Part shown: in pieces, positions 12,401-23,200 of the stretch
How positions within the stretch are numbered: the stretch's first letter is position 1
Layout of the letters: the number at the start of each line of letters is the position of its first letter
DNA from: Clytia hemisphaerica
Lineage: Eukaryota; Cnidaria; Hydrozoa; Leptothecata; Clytiidae
DNA length: 64,000 bases
NCBI GenBank assembly: GCA_902728285.1
Contig: CACVBU010001138.1
Span: forward strand, 372,001-436,000
Reading direction: 5' to 3'
Program-made: the position numbers and the translations under genes
Notes under the pieces: generated by a model
Database searches by the model: none
What the model saw: only the letters and a program-made list of their open reading frames with translations
Told to the model about the DNA's origin: nothing

Positions 12401-15043
12401 GAAGATTCGATGACTTCTACGTTAACTAGCTTTGGATTGAATTCGAAATCTGTCGCTAAAGTATTAAAGAAACGGAAAATAAAGAAATCTCAATCTATGG
12501 TTGTCATTCCACAGAAACCTCCACGTCGATTATCGAGTCAAGAAATAACAACCCTTTGTACTGATATTGATCCTATTCTTTTCAGCGAAGACTCTACAAA
12601 TTCAACCCTTATAAGCTATGGCTTGAAAAAACGGAGGTTAAAGAAATCCGAAATTGTAAAATTATCCGATATTTCATCCGATCGGGATTACTTGAGTGAT
12701 AATGAAGAACTGGAAAGCCGATCGGTTCAAGGCTCATTTGATATGAATTCGAGCTTGACCAGAAGTCCCGATGAGGCTCAACCTGGTCCCTCGCATGTGA
12801 GACGCGACTCTAAGAAACTGATTAAAGGCAAAACGAAACGCTATAAAGAGACCAAAAGACGGTTGAAACATACAGACATAAAAACATTATCGAAGAGAGA
12901 AAATAAACATGCTTTCAGTGACGAAGATGATGATTATTTCGAAAGTTGGTCTGTTGAAAGTTCGTATGGTCTGAACCAATCTATATTGTCAAGTCAAAGT
13001 GTGAATTCTCCAGTTTACGCTATGAATGGTGATACTAAGTCTATTCCAGAAGCTGATAACCAACGAATTGGTGAGAAAAATGTTGACTCAAAACGTCCAT
13101 TGCAGTCTGATATTCTTGAGATATCACCCATCGATTGTCAAGAAAAGGCACAACAGATGAAGAACATTGAATGTGGTTCACGCTCTACGTCTACCGAAAA
13201 TGAAGTTTCCTGTGCTGTTATTCTAAGTAGCTCTGGTAAAGAACTAATGTCCATTAAAGAGGATGACGAAGAACAAAATGAGATTCATGAAGATGCCAGA
13301 GAAACTGAAATAGAAATTCGTTCTATTGTAAGAGACCAAGAAACTCTTGACGAAAACAACAAGAAAGTCACAAAGGAATTCTTGCAGCCTGTTGATGAAA
13401 ATCCACCCTCAAAAGGACTCATTCCCGCTCAGCCGATGGTTACGCGCCAGTTATATCCCACAAACTCGCGTGATAACATCAAGCCGTTACCTCAATCATC
13501 AGAACCAAATGAACAAACAACCGCAGCAGAGAATTCCATTAAAAATATTGACGATGCACTGCAAGATGATACAATCGAAAGTTCAATAGGAAGAAAGCCA
13601 GTAGAAGAATCAAGTCTTGCAGCAGAGAAACCTGAAAATCTTCATCAAGATACAATAACAGCGGCTTCAAATGAAAAAGTTGAATGGTCGAGGTATGATC
13701 TTACACATTATTATTGAAAAAAACTAACGATCCTTTTGCTAGAAGCTGCATGAAATGGGATAGACATACAATCAACTCTCTCTAATTCGAACTTCTAAAA
13801 CATCGATCCCTTAAGCTGGGAAGTCGTATAAAATACTCTCCGTAATCCGAATCTTTCTCTAAAAATTTTGGTCCCTTAAAGATCGAATTGTAGAGAGTCA
13901 ACTGTAGCATTTGACGCCAATCGACCCTATCAAACTCGAGTCCGAAATTCTTTAATGGAAGGGACCGTTATTCCATTCTTTGATACTTTTGGGATTTTCT
14001 TTGAAGCTCGCTTATGACGTTAGTGCTCTTTTTTGTAATTCAAAGAAAGGGCAAATGTTAGTGTCCTTTTCAGCTTTCTCGAAACGTATACACGTTTTTT
14101 TTATTTTTAAGAAACACACTTTTAAGAAACATGAGGCTCAGAATGCCTAAAAACTAAGAAACATACTGAGGCTCAGAATGAGAAAATAACATTTTTTAAT
14201 TCGTTTTTTTTAAGAGCCTTCCAACCCAGCCTTCCATGAGGCTGATTATGTTAAAAAATTTAGAAACATGTAAGAAACATTCCAGGCTCAAAAGGCCGAT
14301 TTCTTAAGAAACATTGAGGCTGCTTGGTAAAACTAGTTTCTTAAAAAAAAACAACGTGTATTTCATTGACTGTATTCTTTATGGTAGAGAGGAAGACACC
14401 ATCATTTTGTTTGCGTTGAAAAACCATGGTAACCAACCGGACTTACACCACACAATTGCTCATCAATTCCCAAAACATACACTTGGAGAGGTAAAGTATG
14501 ATTCGAGAATGGGGTAGAACACTGGACACCAATTTCATTCATTTTTCATTTTTCTTATTACAATAAAGGCCATTTTAGGAAAGATAATTGACTTTCAAAA
14601 TGGAAGATTTAACATTATTAAAATTATTCAATAATTAGCTCTGAACATTAATTGATCTGGAAAAACGCATCCCACGAGCAAATTAATTTCCAGAACCAGC
14701 AATATTAAAGAGGACTGGTTCGTTCGGGCGTTTAACATTCACGTATCTATTTGCTATTTGATGCATCACCTTGAGTGTATGCCCTTTTGTACCTAACAGA
14801 AAGTGGAAATCGGGATGGGTGGCAGATAAGCGGGGATAAATTGTACCTAGTGGAATTAGTGGGGAACAAAATTTGATTCCAACTTTAATTGATTTTATGT
14901 CATGTTGCTCTGCCTAGGTTCAAGAGCGCGTTGCATTTTATTTGAAGATGTTGCCACCATCTTCGCACGTAGACGAAAGCGAAAGTGAAAGTGATTCTTC
15001 AACGTTCGACTATGAGGGAAGTTCAAGTAGCGATTCTGAATGA
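3415..15043 (+). CDS. GON4L: GON-4-like protein, N-terminus missing from window
   Basis: GON4L is a nuclear transcriptional co-regulator; in vertebrates the family is linked to YY1, SIN3A and HDAC1. Eight exons join in phase: 3415-3614, 4288-4730, 5086-5264, 5705-8347, 9681-9913, 10222-13692, 14388-14490 and 14918-15043. They give about 2,465 residues ending in an acidic Ser/Asp/Glu tail and TGA. Recognition rests on four points. The first block begins HVQMLSQVYML. The second exon carries EDNLLALGLDQFKG. Two PAH-like helical segments lie near residues 1070-1155 and 1156-1235. A C-terminal Myb/SANT-like segment, WSREEDTIIL, is split by an intron inside its Arg codon. Exon 4 is rich in Ser-Pro and exon 6 is long, charged and poorly conserved, as usual in this family. 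The segment before residue HVQ is not visible, so the start codon lies left of the window or in an unrecognised exon. Introns carry TIR elements at 5367, 8549, 13769 and 14081. Confidence 0.93.
5367..5585. mobile_element. MITE with TA target site in a GON4L intron
   Basis: The left end begins GTTTAGACGGCCGACT. The right end reversed begins GTTAAGACGGCCCACT. Both are flanked by TA, inside a longer CTCTAG/CTAGAG symmetry. The element lies wholly in the intron between 5264 and 5705 and has no coding capacity. Confidence 0.7.
6760..7050 (+). repeat. Degenerate Ser-Pro repeat tract inside GON4L exon 4
   Basis: The translation is a run of short units of the type xVHSP and xVNSP with Gln or Met between them. 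The underlying DNA repeats a 12-18 base pattern built on CACTCGCCACAAGT. Ser-Pro spacing continues more loosely to about 7860. Each Ser-Pro is a minimal proline-directed kinase site; phosphorylation is inference. Confidence 0.85.
8549..9557. mobile_element. 1-kb fold-back element in a GON4L intron
   Basis: Two arms of about 370 bp (8549-8918 and 9188-9557) are near-perfect reverse complements, separated by a loop of about 270 bp. The ends read AAGTCTGTCCAGATATAATT and its complement, and both are flanked by TA. No protein is encoded; the short open frame on the minus strand at 9085-9309 lies in the arm and loop. The nested intron lies between exons ending at 8347 and starting at 9681. Confidence 0.88.
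13769..13904. mobile_element. Pogo/Tigger-like MITE in a GON4L intron
   Basis: The left end begins CAATCAACTCTCTCTAATTC. The right end reversed begins CAGTTGACTCTCTACAATTC. TA flanks both ends. The ends match the general CAGTTGA..CTCTC style of pogo-type elements as I know it. The 136-bp element is non-coding. Confidence 0.7.
14081..14364. mobile_element. Word-repeat TIR element (AAGAAACAT type) in a GON4L intron
   Basis: The left end reads GAAACGTATACACG followed by a T-run and TTAAGAAAC. The right end reversed reads GAAATACACGTTG followed by a T-run and TTAAGAAAC. Between them the word AAGAAACAT and the phrase GAGGCTCAGAATG recur several times. It ends about 23 bp before the exon that encodes the Myb/SANT-like segment. 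Confidence 0.65.
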
Positions 15044-15863
15044 TAGACCTACAAAGATGATGTTGGAATTGATCAGAATATTGGTATGAAATGGAAAACC
15101 CCTAATGTTCTGGTCTGTTATTTACCACGTCAAAGATAATGTCTGTCTTCTCTCAATGGCTTCCATATAAGAAACAATGCTATATTTTATATTCTTACGT
15201 TGTTTTAGAGGATATCTTTAAGTTAGAGAGCTTCTATCCATTATTCTGTTCGTCTATTTATCTTATGGTAGAATTCTTAGAAGGTCATTATTCATTCCGG
15301 CGAGTTTTTGAATTTATTCTCTAATTTCTTGTGTCAAGGAAGACAATTTTCTCGTGTTCTACTTGTAAAAAAGTGTAACTTTAAATTTTCCCTTAGTAGG
15401 TAGTAGATTTTTTATCGCAATTCTTTTGTTGTATTATAAAGAAAACGATGTAAATAAGAGAGGTATTTATCATACATATATTGAGAGAAATGTATATAAG
15501 TTGTGTTTATAATGTTTTATATGATTTTCCAAAAAAAAAAAGAGATAAATATTTATCAGAGGAAAATTATACCGAATTTTATAGATATTCATTACTCTGT
15601 GTATTGTTGTTATAGAGGCCTGAATTTTAATTGGTTTACAAATGGTAAACTTTTTTTTGTTTGTCTTGTGAATCCTAATCTAACCTAGAAAAATTTCAAG
15701 CCTCTGAAGATTTTAACTCGTTAAGATGATTGATTTTGAATTATTACATAAAAGTCTAATTTAATAACAGACTAAATTTATATTGCTTTCAGCAAAAAAA
15801 TTTTTTTGATAATTCCTTACCCGAAGAATTATGAAGTATTCATTTATTTCGTTTAGATAGAAA
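15044..15863. other. GON4L 3' flank / DMAC2L 5' flank
   Basis: This is 820 bp of AT-rich DNA between two genes on the same strand. It should hold the GON4L 3' UTR and the DMAC2L promoter. I see no further coding sequence, and no single polyadenylation site stands out. Confidence 0.6.
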
Positions 15864-18800
15864 ATGATGACAAATGTTTTGATAAAAACTGCTCGATTGA
15901 AATCATTGTCACAAGTTGGTAGGCAACTGACAAGACCCTTCTACAGCTGGTTGATCGAAGTTTTTAACAGGTAATTCGTATGATATTCAATTTTTTTTAA
16001 TTAGAAATTTTAGTAATTATTAGTCCAAAAAAACTCCCTGAGTCGTTTATAGTGCATGTAATACAGTAATATGGGTGTAATATGATAATACCATAATTGT
16101 TACGGGATTTAGTTTGTATAACCTACAATTTACCATTATTTTTGCTTATTTGCTTATGTCTGAATTAGTCGTCTAGTTTGCTGACTATCTTCCCGGTGCG
16201 CCACAAAAAAGTTTCTCTCTTTGAAACTGATTTTCTCGAAATCAAAAATTTTTAAAAGAATCATTCCTATTGCATTGGAAAGAAGAAAGATAAACTTAAA
16301 TTTTGAGGGGTCATTTAATAAATTCGGTTCATTAGATCAAAAGTTATGCTCAATTGAAAAACAAAGTTACTTCAGAAAGTGCCCGAAAACGTTAAAAATT
16401 GACCTATCAAAGTTTTATTTTAAAACTAGCTATCGCAATAGGCTTTACATGATTAAGAACATTTTTCAGTAATCAAAAACGTAAATTTTGAAACTGATGG
16501 GTCAAAAGGGTTTAGAGTTTTCATCAAAATCATTTTAATTTACTTTTACCGAGATTTTCTTCAGATTTTTGGATAAAGTCTATATGAAGGCTGGATGTAC
16601 CTCGAAACCAATATTTGATGTATATTTCTGAATTTTACAAGATCTTCTGGCTTTTTTCGACAAATTTTCTTCCTTTTAATGTACTTCAACCATCCTTTAT
16701 ATAACAAAAGGTCATTTAGACAACTAATTATAATTTTTGATGACTAAAACGAAATTACTGATGCATCCTGTAATTATGCTTCTTTTTGATTTGATTGGTC
16801 AATTTTTAACGTTTTTGAGCACATTCAGAAAGTAAATTTTTTATTCGATTGAGTATAACTTTCCATCCAGTTCCATCTAATGAACCAAATTTAATAAATG
16901 ACCCATCAAAATTTAAGTTTATCTTTCTTCTTTCCAATGGGATAGGAATGGTTCTTTTAGAATTTTTAGATTTCGAGAAGTAGTTGATTGATTTTCACTA
17001 TTGATAACCTGTTTTCGAGGAAGGTCGTGTATTTTGAAAACTCTATCCACAATAACGTCATATTTTACAAAAAAGCTTGGGGTTGGACTTTAATCTTCCT
17101 TTTTTCTCATTTTACAGTAAAGATGAAAAGCGTGTGAAAGAAATTGGTGCTGATAGGTAATGAAATCAAGCTTTTACTTAAGCAGAATCGAGAATGTTAA
17201 AAGCGAGTTTATGTATTTGCACAACACTTTTGAGGACGGTAAAGTGACTGAAGCGATTTGGAAAAACCCGCAGTTCTGACCGGCAAAATCGAGGACGGTA
17301 AAAGTGCTGATTTACCGTCATCCTCAGTTGGGCATGATCTAGTCAAATTAGAACCTTACCGTCTCCGTCGCTGAAAAACACACATACATAAACTCGGTAA
17401 AGTTTCGCTTACGGTAGATTGACCCTCTTTTTGTTCAACTTCTTGATTGGTCTTCAAACTTGAACTTCGCTGTGACCACAGTGTAATTACGACAAATTAT
17501 TTGTATAGTTATTTGCAAACTGATAAAATATTTTCCTTTTCGTAAATTTGCAGAGCAGCAGGTGAATGGATCATACGGAACGGTGGACAAGTCAAATTTG
17601 CATCCAGCATCACACTTGCTACCAACTTAACCTCCTTGCCGTTCAGTAAAAGCCCACTGATAGAAATACACGCCAAAGATGTAGCTCTAACCAATTCTGG
17701 TCTCAGACATTTGGGTAAGAATTTCACAGTAGGATTTCAGGCTAATCTATTCTAACAATCTTTTGCTTGTATTGTCATTTGCCTAGAATGAAAACCCTGA
17801 AAATTACTACCATTCAAGGATCATTCCTACCTTAAAGTTATCTCCTCGCAAATAACATGAAGGTTAGTCGATTCTAGAAAATGCATCAAAATTCAAATCT
17901 ATGGAATTCTTGAAAAATAAGTAGTAAGTAGTGTCACTGTGAGTTTTCTTACCTCATCTCTTACAGAAGGACTGGAACATCTTGAATGGTTGGATTTGAA
18001 CGGTTGTAAACACATCTCAGATTTGTCTCCTCTTGAAGAAGTCATGGACACCCTCAAACATTTAGATATCGGCAATTGTGCGGGGCTATCAGATGTTTCA
18101 CCCGTTGCAAAATTAACGTAAGTTTTGGATACATGTTTTTATAAGCATTGCACTTATAAGCATATCTAGGCTCAGATACGGCAAAAATTTAAGCATATAC
18201 ACTTTTTTATAAGCATACGGGAAAATCGGGTCGAGGCTTAGTATGGTTTGCAAAGTCTCGCTCTCAGCCTTAATTTATGCTTATATGCTTGGACTTCGTT
18301 TTATTGATTTTCTTTGGGTTCATGGAAATTTCGAATTTTCAAGTCATAACATTGGTTCGGCCAAAAAGAATTACTAGTACATGTTTTTTTTTTGTAATTT
18401 GGCGCCGCAGGCGAAAATCTTTGGTCTAAGAAAGTTAAAACAGCTTTAAAAGTAACCCTGAAAAGGTCAGCGTTTTAGAAAAGCTGCACAAGTTTTTTTG
18501 TATTCAGCTTGGAGGTATGCTTAGCACTATGTTTGTTTTTTTACCGAGTTTGAGCCAAAGTATGCTTATAAATGTTTACTTATCCTATTGGCTGTTTTTG
18601 GCTGGGAATTTTAAGAATTTTCGGATGTAATTATCCTTTTAATAATATTATCATTCTAACAAAAGGAGTAAAAAAAACATTAATAACCTCAAGAACCGTG
18701 TAGTTTTTGTCTTGGGCTCGGTGGGAGTATTCATCCTTCTTTAAGTTGTTGTTGTACTAAGCATCTATACATGCATTATAACTCAGCTAGGATTTATTTG

Positions 18801-18986
18801 TGTTTCGAAAACATCGTGTTTAGCTTGCATTGCAAAATAGCCCACATTTTTTATGAAAGCTTTTTAATTTTTGCGTTTAGGAAACTACAGAAGTTGGTTT
18901 TAACCGGTACGTTGGGCGGTGAAAAAAGGTCGGGCGTTATCGAAACGTTAAAGAAGACTCTTCCGGACTGCGAAATTGTAGACTGA
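15864..18986 (+). CDS. DMAC2L: DMAC2L / ATP synthase subunit s-like (factor B) protein
   Basis: This is the mitochondrial coupling factor B family, also called ATP5S or distal membrane-arm assembly component 2-like, a leucine-rich-repeat protein of the inner membrane. Five exons join in phase: 15864-15970, 17118-17156, 17554-17714, 17967-18117 and 18881-18986, giving 187 residues. The first 30 residues are rich in Arg, Lys and hydroxylated residues with no acidic residue, as expected of a mitochondrial targeting peptide. FYSWLIEVFN then leads into the family block GADRAAGEWIIRNGG. Leucine-rich repeats follow, including EGLEHLEWLDLNGC and LKHLDIGNCAGLSDVSP. The C-terminus, LKKTLPDCEIVD, is typical. 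The human protein is slightly longer. Either of two adjacent ATGs could start translation. It is tail-to-tail with CYB5D1. Intron 1 carries a fold-back element. Confidence 0.92.
16228..16985. repeat. Diverged fold-back repeat in DMAC2L intron 1
   Basis: Arms at about 16228-16415 and 16790-16985 are imperfect reverse complements; both contain CTCGAAATC near the outer end and GTTAAAAATTGACC near the inner end. I could not define outer ends or a target duplication, so this is an old element or a simple inverted duplication. Confidence 0.75.
18134..18580. repeat. Word-repeat element (ATAAGCATA type) in DMAC2L intron 4
   Basis: The word TTATAAGCATA or its complement appears at both ends and several times inside, with phrases CTAGGCTCAGATACGG and GAGGCTTAGTATGG. 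The layout matches the element at 14081-14364, but the repeated word differs. Confidence 0.55.
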
Positions 18987-20254
18987 ATCTGAATGAATGT
19001 TTTTTTGTTTCAATATTTTGTAATCAATTTTTTTTAATAGAGAATATAATTAAATTTTGGAAATATTGATACATCTTTTCTACATTCTTTGAACTTTGTC
19101 CATCATAGTGTTTTAGAGTTTAAAAAAATATTCAGAATTGTTTGATGAATATGACTTAAAACAAGAATACGGAGCTTTTGTAATTTTTGTAAGTACTCCA
19201 CCCCCGGATTTTTTCTGGAAGAGCCCAATCAACAAAAAAAAATCAAAAAATTAAAAATATTCTAAACATGATGATTTTAAACATCAGACATAATTTTGAT
19301 TGACACATTCTCCGCGCTCACTAGTATACTTGTGAAGTAGAGGTGGTCAACACTCAAATATACCGGCCTATGACTATAATTTTTATAAAGATGTTTTGCA
19401 TCTTTGAAATTACAATACAATTTAAATAGATTTCACTCAGGCCACAGGAGCCGAGAATTTTGAAATTTTAATGCGTAAGTATTCATACTGCATAATGTTC
19501 TAATACATCATTAATGAGATACTATTGCCAAGTGGACACAGCACGTGGACGAGTCAATGTTCTTAGAATGACAAATTTTTGACGAAATTCCAAGCCGTTC
19601 TTTAGGTTAATAATTTTTGATGAGTCCAGTGAAGTAGACTAGGAGCATTTGATGACGAGGTCGCCATTTTTAAAAGAAAATGTTAAAAATCCAAATAACA
19701 AAATAGCTATTGGAGTTGAAAAATAAAATCCAGAATAAGATAAAACATCAATAACAGACTTAGAAAGCAAAGTTAAGCCAGAAGTAGACTCTAGTCTATA
19801 GAAACATGAAAGATTTCATCTTTTTAAATTTGCTAAGATTTTCGAAAAGGGGAATTGAACAATTTTTCTCCAATAAATTTATTGACTCCCCTGCGCAGTA
19901 AAGTATTAACATCATATTCATTTTTAAAGGTAATGGAAGCAATATTATTTTTATCGCGAAATATTTACAAAAAGTTATTTTTACAATAAAATGTGTTTCG
20001 AATAATTTACCCATAAAAAAAAAGAGAAATGTCCACTAGTCAGCCGTCAATCTAAAATCATCTCTACCGTAGAACGGATAAACTTTCTTTGCCTTTTTGC
20101 CGTTGTTATGCTCGATAAAAACAGATAATTCTGATAATGAAATGCGCCATGAAAGTTTTCCAGAAAACAAGAAAAGTCAAGCGCTCTACGGTATTTTACC
20201 AATATTTTACAATGAGAGATGTTCACGCTTTTCGAGATCGTACATACTTCGTAA
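18987..20254. other. Convergent intergenic region between DMAC2L and CYB5D1
   Basis: AT-rich DNA holding the two 3' flanks. I see no exon, RNA gene or clear repeat. Confidence 0.6.
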
Positions 20255-23200
20255 TCAAGCCTCAGTCAGATCATCATTGAAATATAGGTGAAGAGCTGGC
20301 AAATACTGCTCTTCATCCATTCCCAAAACATAAAAATCTTCACTTTCATCTTTCACATTGTTCTCTTGTAAAGTTCTTTCCATGTTCAAATTTTGTCCAT
20401 TGAATTTCCAAGTGTAACTACCGGCATGCTTGTTGTAGTGAAAATAACGGTTCTGGATTTCTCGCATATTCTCTTCCGAGCAAACCTGTAAAAGATGAAA
20501 AAGTTGGTCTTCTGTTAATAATTTACTTGAAAACAAAAAGACATTTACAGTTGAACTAGTGTAATTCGAATTCTCAATGGACCGAAAATTTTGTTCGAAT
20601 TACATGAGTTTCGAACTAGATGAGTTTTCGTATTTTCGACCTGATTCGATGAAAAATTTTATTCCCAGGTTTAAGCTAAGAGGCTACAATGATAGTTTTT
20701 TTCGAACAATTTTTTGTATTTTCGAGTTAGAATAATGAAATACTAAATTCATAATTTTTCAAAAGTCTTTGATTGTTGATTGTTTCATTTTCTTGTTTTT
20801 TTTTTTCTTCAGTTTCTTGGAAATCTCTTCGGAGATCTTCTGAATTAGTGGGATATATATTTTTGAGAGTCTCGATCGTGTCGTCAATCTCATTTTGAGA
20901 TGAGGGTGGAATTGGAATTGGTTCGTAATTCAATGCTTGATCAAATACGATTTGTAAAAAAAATTAAAAAAAATTACAATATGTTACCTCTAGAACTTGT
21001 TCTTGGGAAGTTAACGTGTTTACGATTCGAATCTTTCGCGTTTTTTGAGAAAGTACACCAATACAATAATTTTCATTCTTCCACCAGGGTCTTCCAAAAT
21101 CATTCGCCCAATCCGTCCTTGGACAAAGAGGAGGTGTGTGTATGATTCGCCCGAAAGGAGTATAGGGAAACTGACATTTGGTGATCGGGTCTACGTACAT
21201 TCGAATCTGAAGAAAAAAGAGTGTTGTGATTTAACTGCTAAATGTATCATACCAAAACAATCCAGAATTCTTCCATAATATGCAGCTTAAGTAACTTCAT
21301 CTTATTTAAATCACTGCACACTCAGCTAAAAGTTTTTGAAAGCTGCTTTTCCTGACGAGCGGCTTTATTTTAATTCCGATGTAGAAGGATGTTCTAGTGA
21401 AGCTTGTGAAAGTATGAATTGAGGGATTGTGGTGATCTAATAATACTTACATCTTTAGTTTTCTTGTCAAACCAATGAGATAAATCTTTACCACCGTTTG
21501 CTATGATAGGTTTTAAAAGTACATCACCTAAAAGAAGAAGACGAAAAATAACAACAACAAAAACAGCACGAATGGCAAGAATAGGCATTTTTAAGTGCTT
21601 GAAAATGATTGGTTTTTGACTGAACTTCAATTTGGGTAGAAGTATGTATCAGAAATACATCGCAAATTTGATTAATCTCATACAATTTGGTAAAAAGTTG
21701 AGTCAACAATTTTGAGATAAAAAGACCAACAATGGTATCATATTTAATTTGACAATAGATTTATTTCGATCAATTTGATCATCTTCAGATCTAAACTCAA
21801 AAATAAAAAGTTACAATAGAATATTCCTTGTATATATCATGTTAAAACAAAACATGTTTTTTTGAAGTTCCAGTGATAGTTTCATAATGAAACTATACAG
21901 GCCATGGCATGCCCCCTCAAAATGCTTCACTTATTTTCAAGATTTCGAGGGTGCTGATTTGGTATTCAAATATTACCAAGCTTGAAAACCAGTAGTTTTT
22001 GCGTAGTTCTGTTTTGTTTTTTTTTAAGGCCAGAAAAATCAAAAAAACACCTATCGTATTACTTGGAATAAATGTGCAGACATTCATTAAATTTTTTGAA
22101 TTTTAGGAGGGGTGTATAATCGAGGGGGCGTTTTAAAGAAGCAGGTGTTTATTAAATATTCTTTAACCATAGGGTAAATGGCAACTTTATGTTGCCTTTT
22201 CGTTTTTTTTAGTTCAAGAGCCATACTCTCTACGAACCAAGAAGGAAGTGTCAGTATGAAATTTTGTTTGCCTTTATTTTTGGATATTTGGTAGACAATA
22301 ATGAAAAACTCAAAATCCTAAATTTTGGGTTCTAATCCCTAGTGGACCAATCATGTTACCTTACTCGCACTTTCCATAATGGCAGCCTAGATATGGCACA
22401 AAACTCACTTTTTGACAAATTTATTAACCCTTGATTACTCACCCGTTGAGCAGCTTAGGAATTTTATTTTTGCCAAAAGCTGTTCACCTACTAACAAAGA
22501 TCAAATGTCTTTCATGTCTTTCACTCAACCTGGCTGGGCTCTACAGGCCCTAAAAGAAGGTGTTTAAAGTTCGAAAAGTGTGATATTTGCGAATAATGTT
22601 GAGAAAAACTGTTAATTGTCCCTGGTAGAGAAAGTTGCCTAGTTTCAGCAACAAAAACAAAACCCATGTGATCTATAAGCATTTTTGAGAGAAATTAACG
22701 CATTTTTAAGTGCAAATTTTCTGGAATGGCGAGGTAAAAACAAGGCCCTGGGTACACCAGCAAAAGTTTTTAGGTTTGGAAAATCATTGGAAGTACTGTT
22801 TCTGCTAAAAGAATAGAAAAATTCCATTTTCAATCACTATATAAGCCTGGGATTTTCAATAGCCTCCTGTAAATCCAGGTTGCAAAGTGACCTTTCAGTT
22901 AAAAAATAATAACGGTGATTAAAATTTATTTAAGTTTTCCTCTAAATGATTCTCCTTCAAAAGACACTTGTTTCAAATAAACACCCCTCCTAGAGTGGAG
23001 GGGTTTATTTAAAGGGGACATTTTCTGAAAACTTTTCCTTGAGGGGAGGGCTTTTATTCAAGGTAACGTTTAAAGGAAGGGGGCATTTACCTTTAAGGGG
23101 AGAAGTTTTCATGGGAAAAAAAATTTACAGAACAAATTTTCATGGGATTTAAAATTTTGCAGTTTTTCGTATATTTAAAGAAAAATTCCTCTCAACCACG

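Noticed and set aside
20727-20933. Charged minus-strand frame [12 protein letters not shown]... inside a CYB5D1 intron
   Set aside because: CYB5D1 exons 3 and 4 join in phase without it, it has a stop, and no clear acceptor or family match is visible. It could still be an alternative end.
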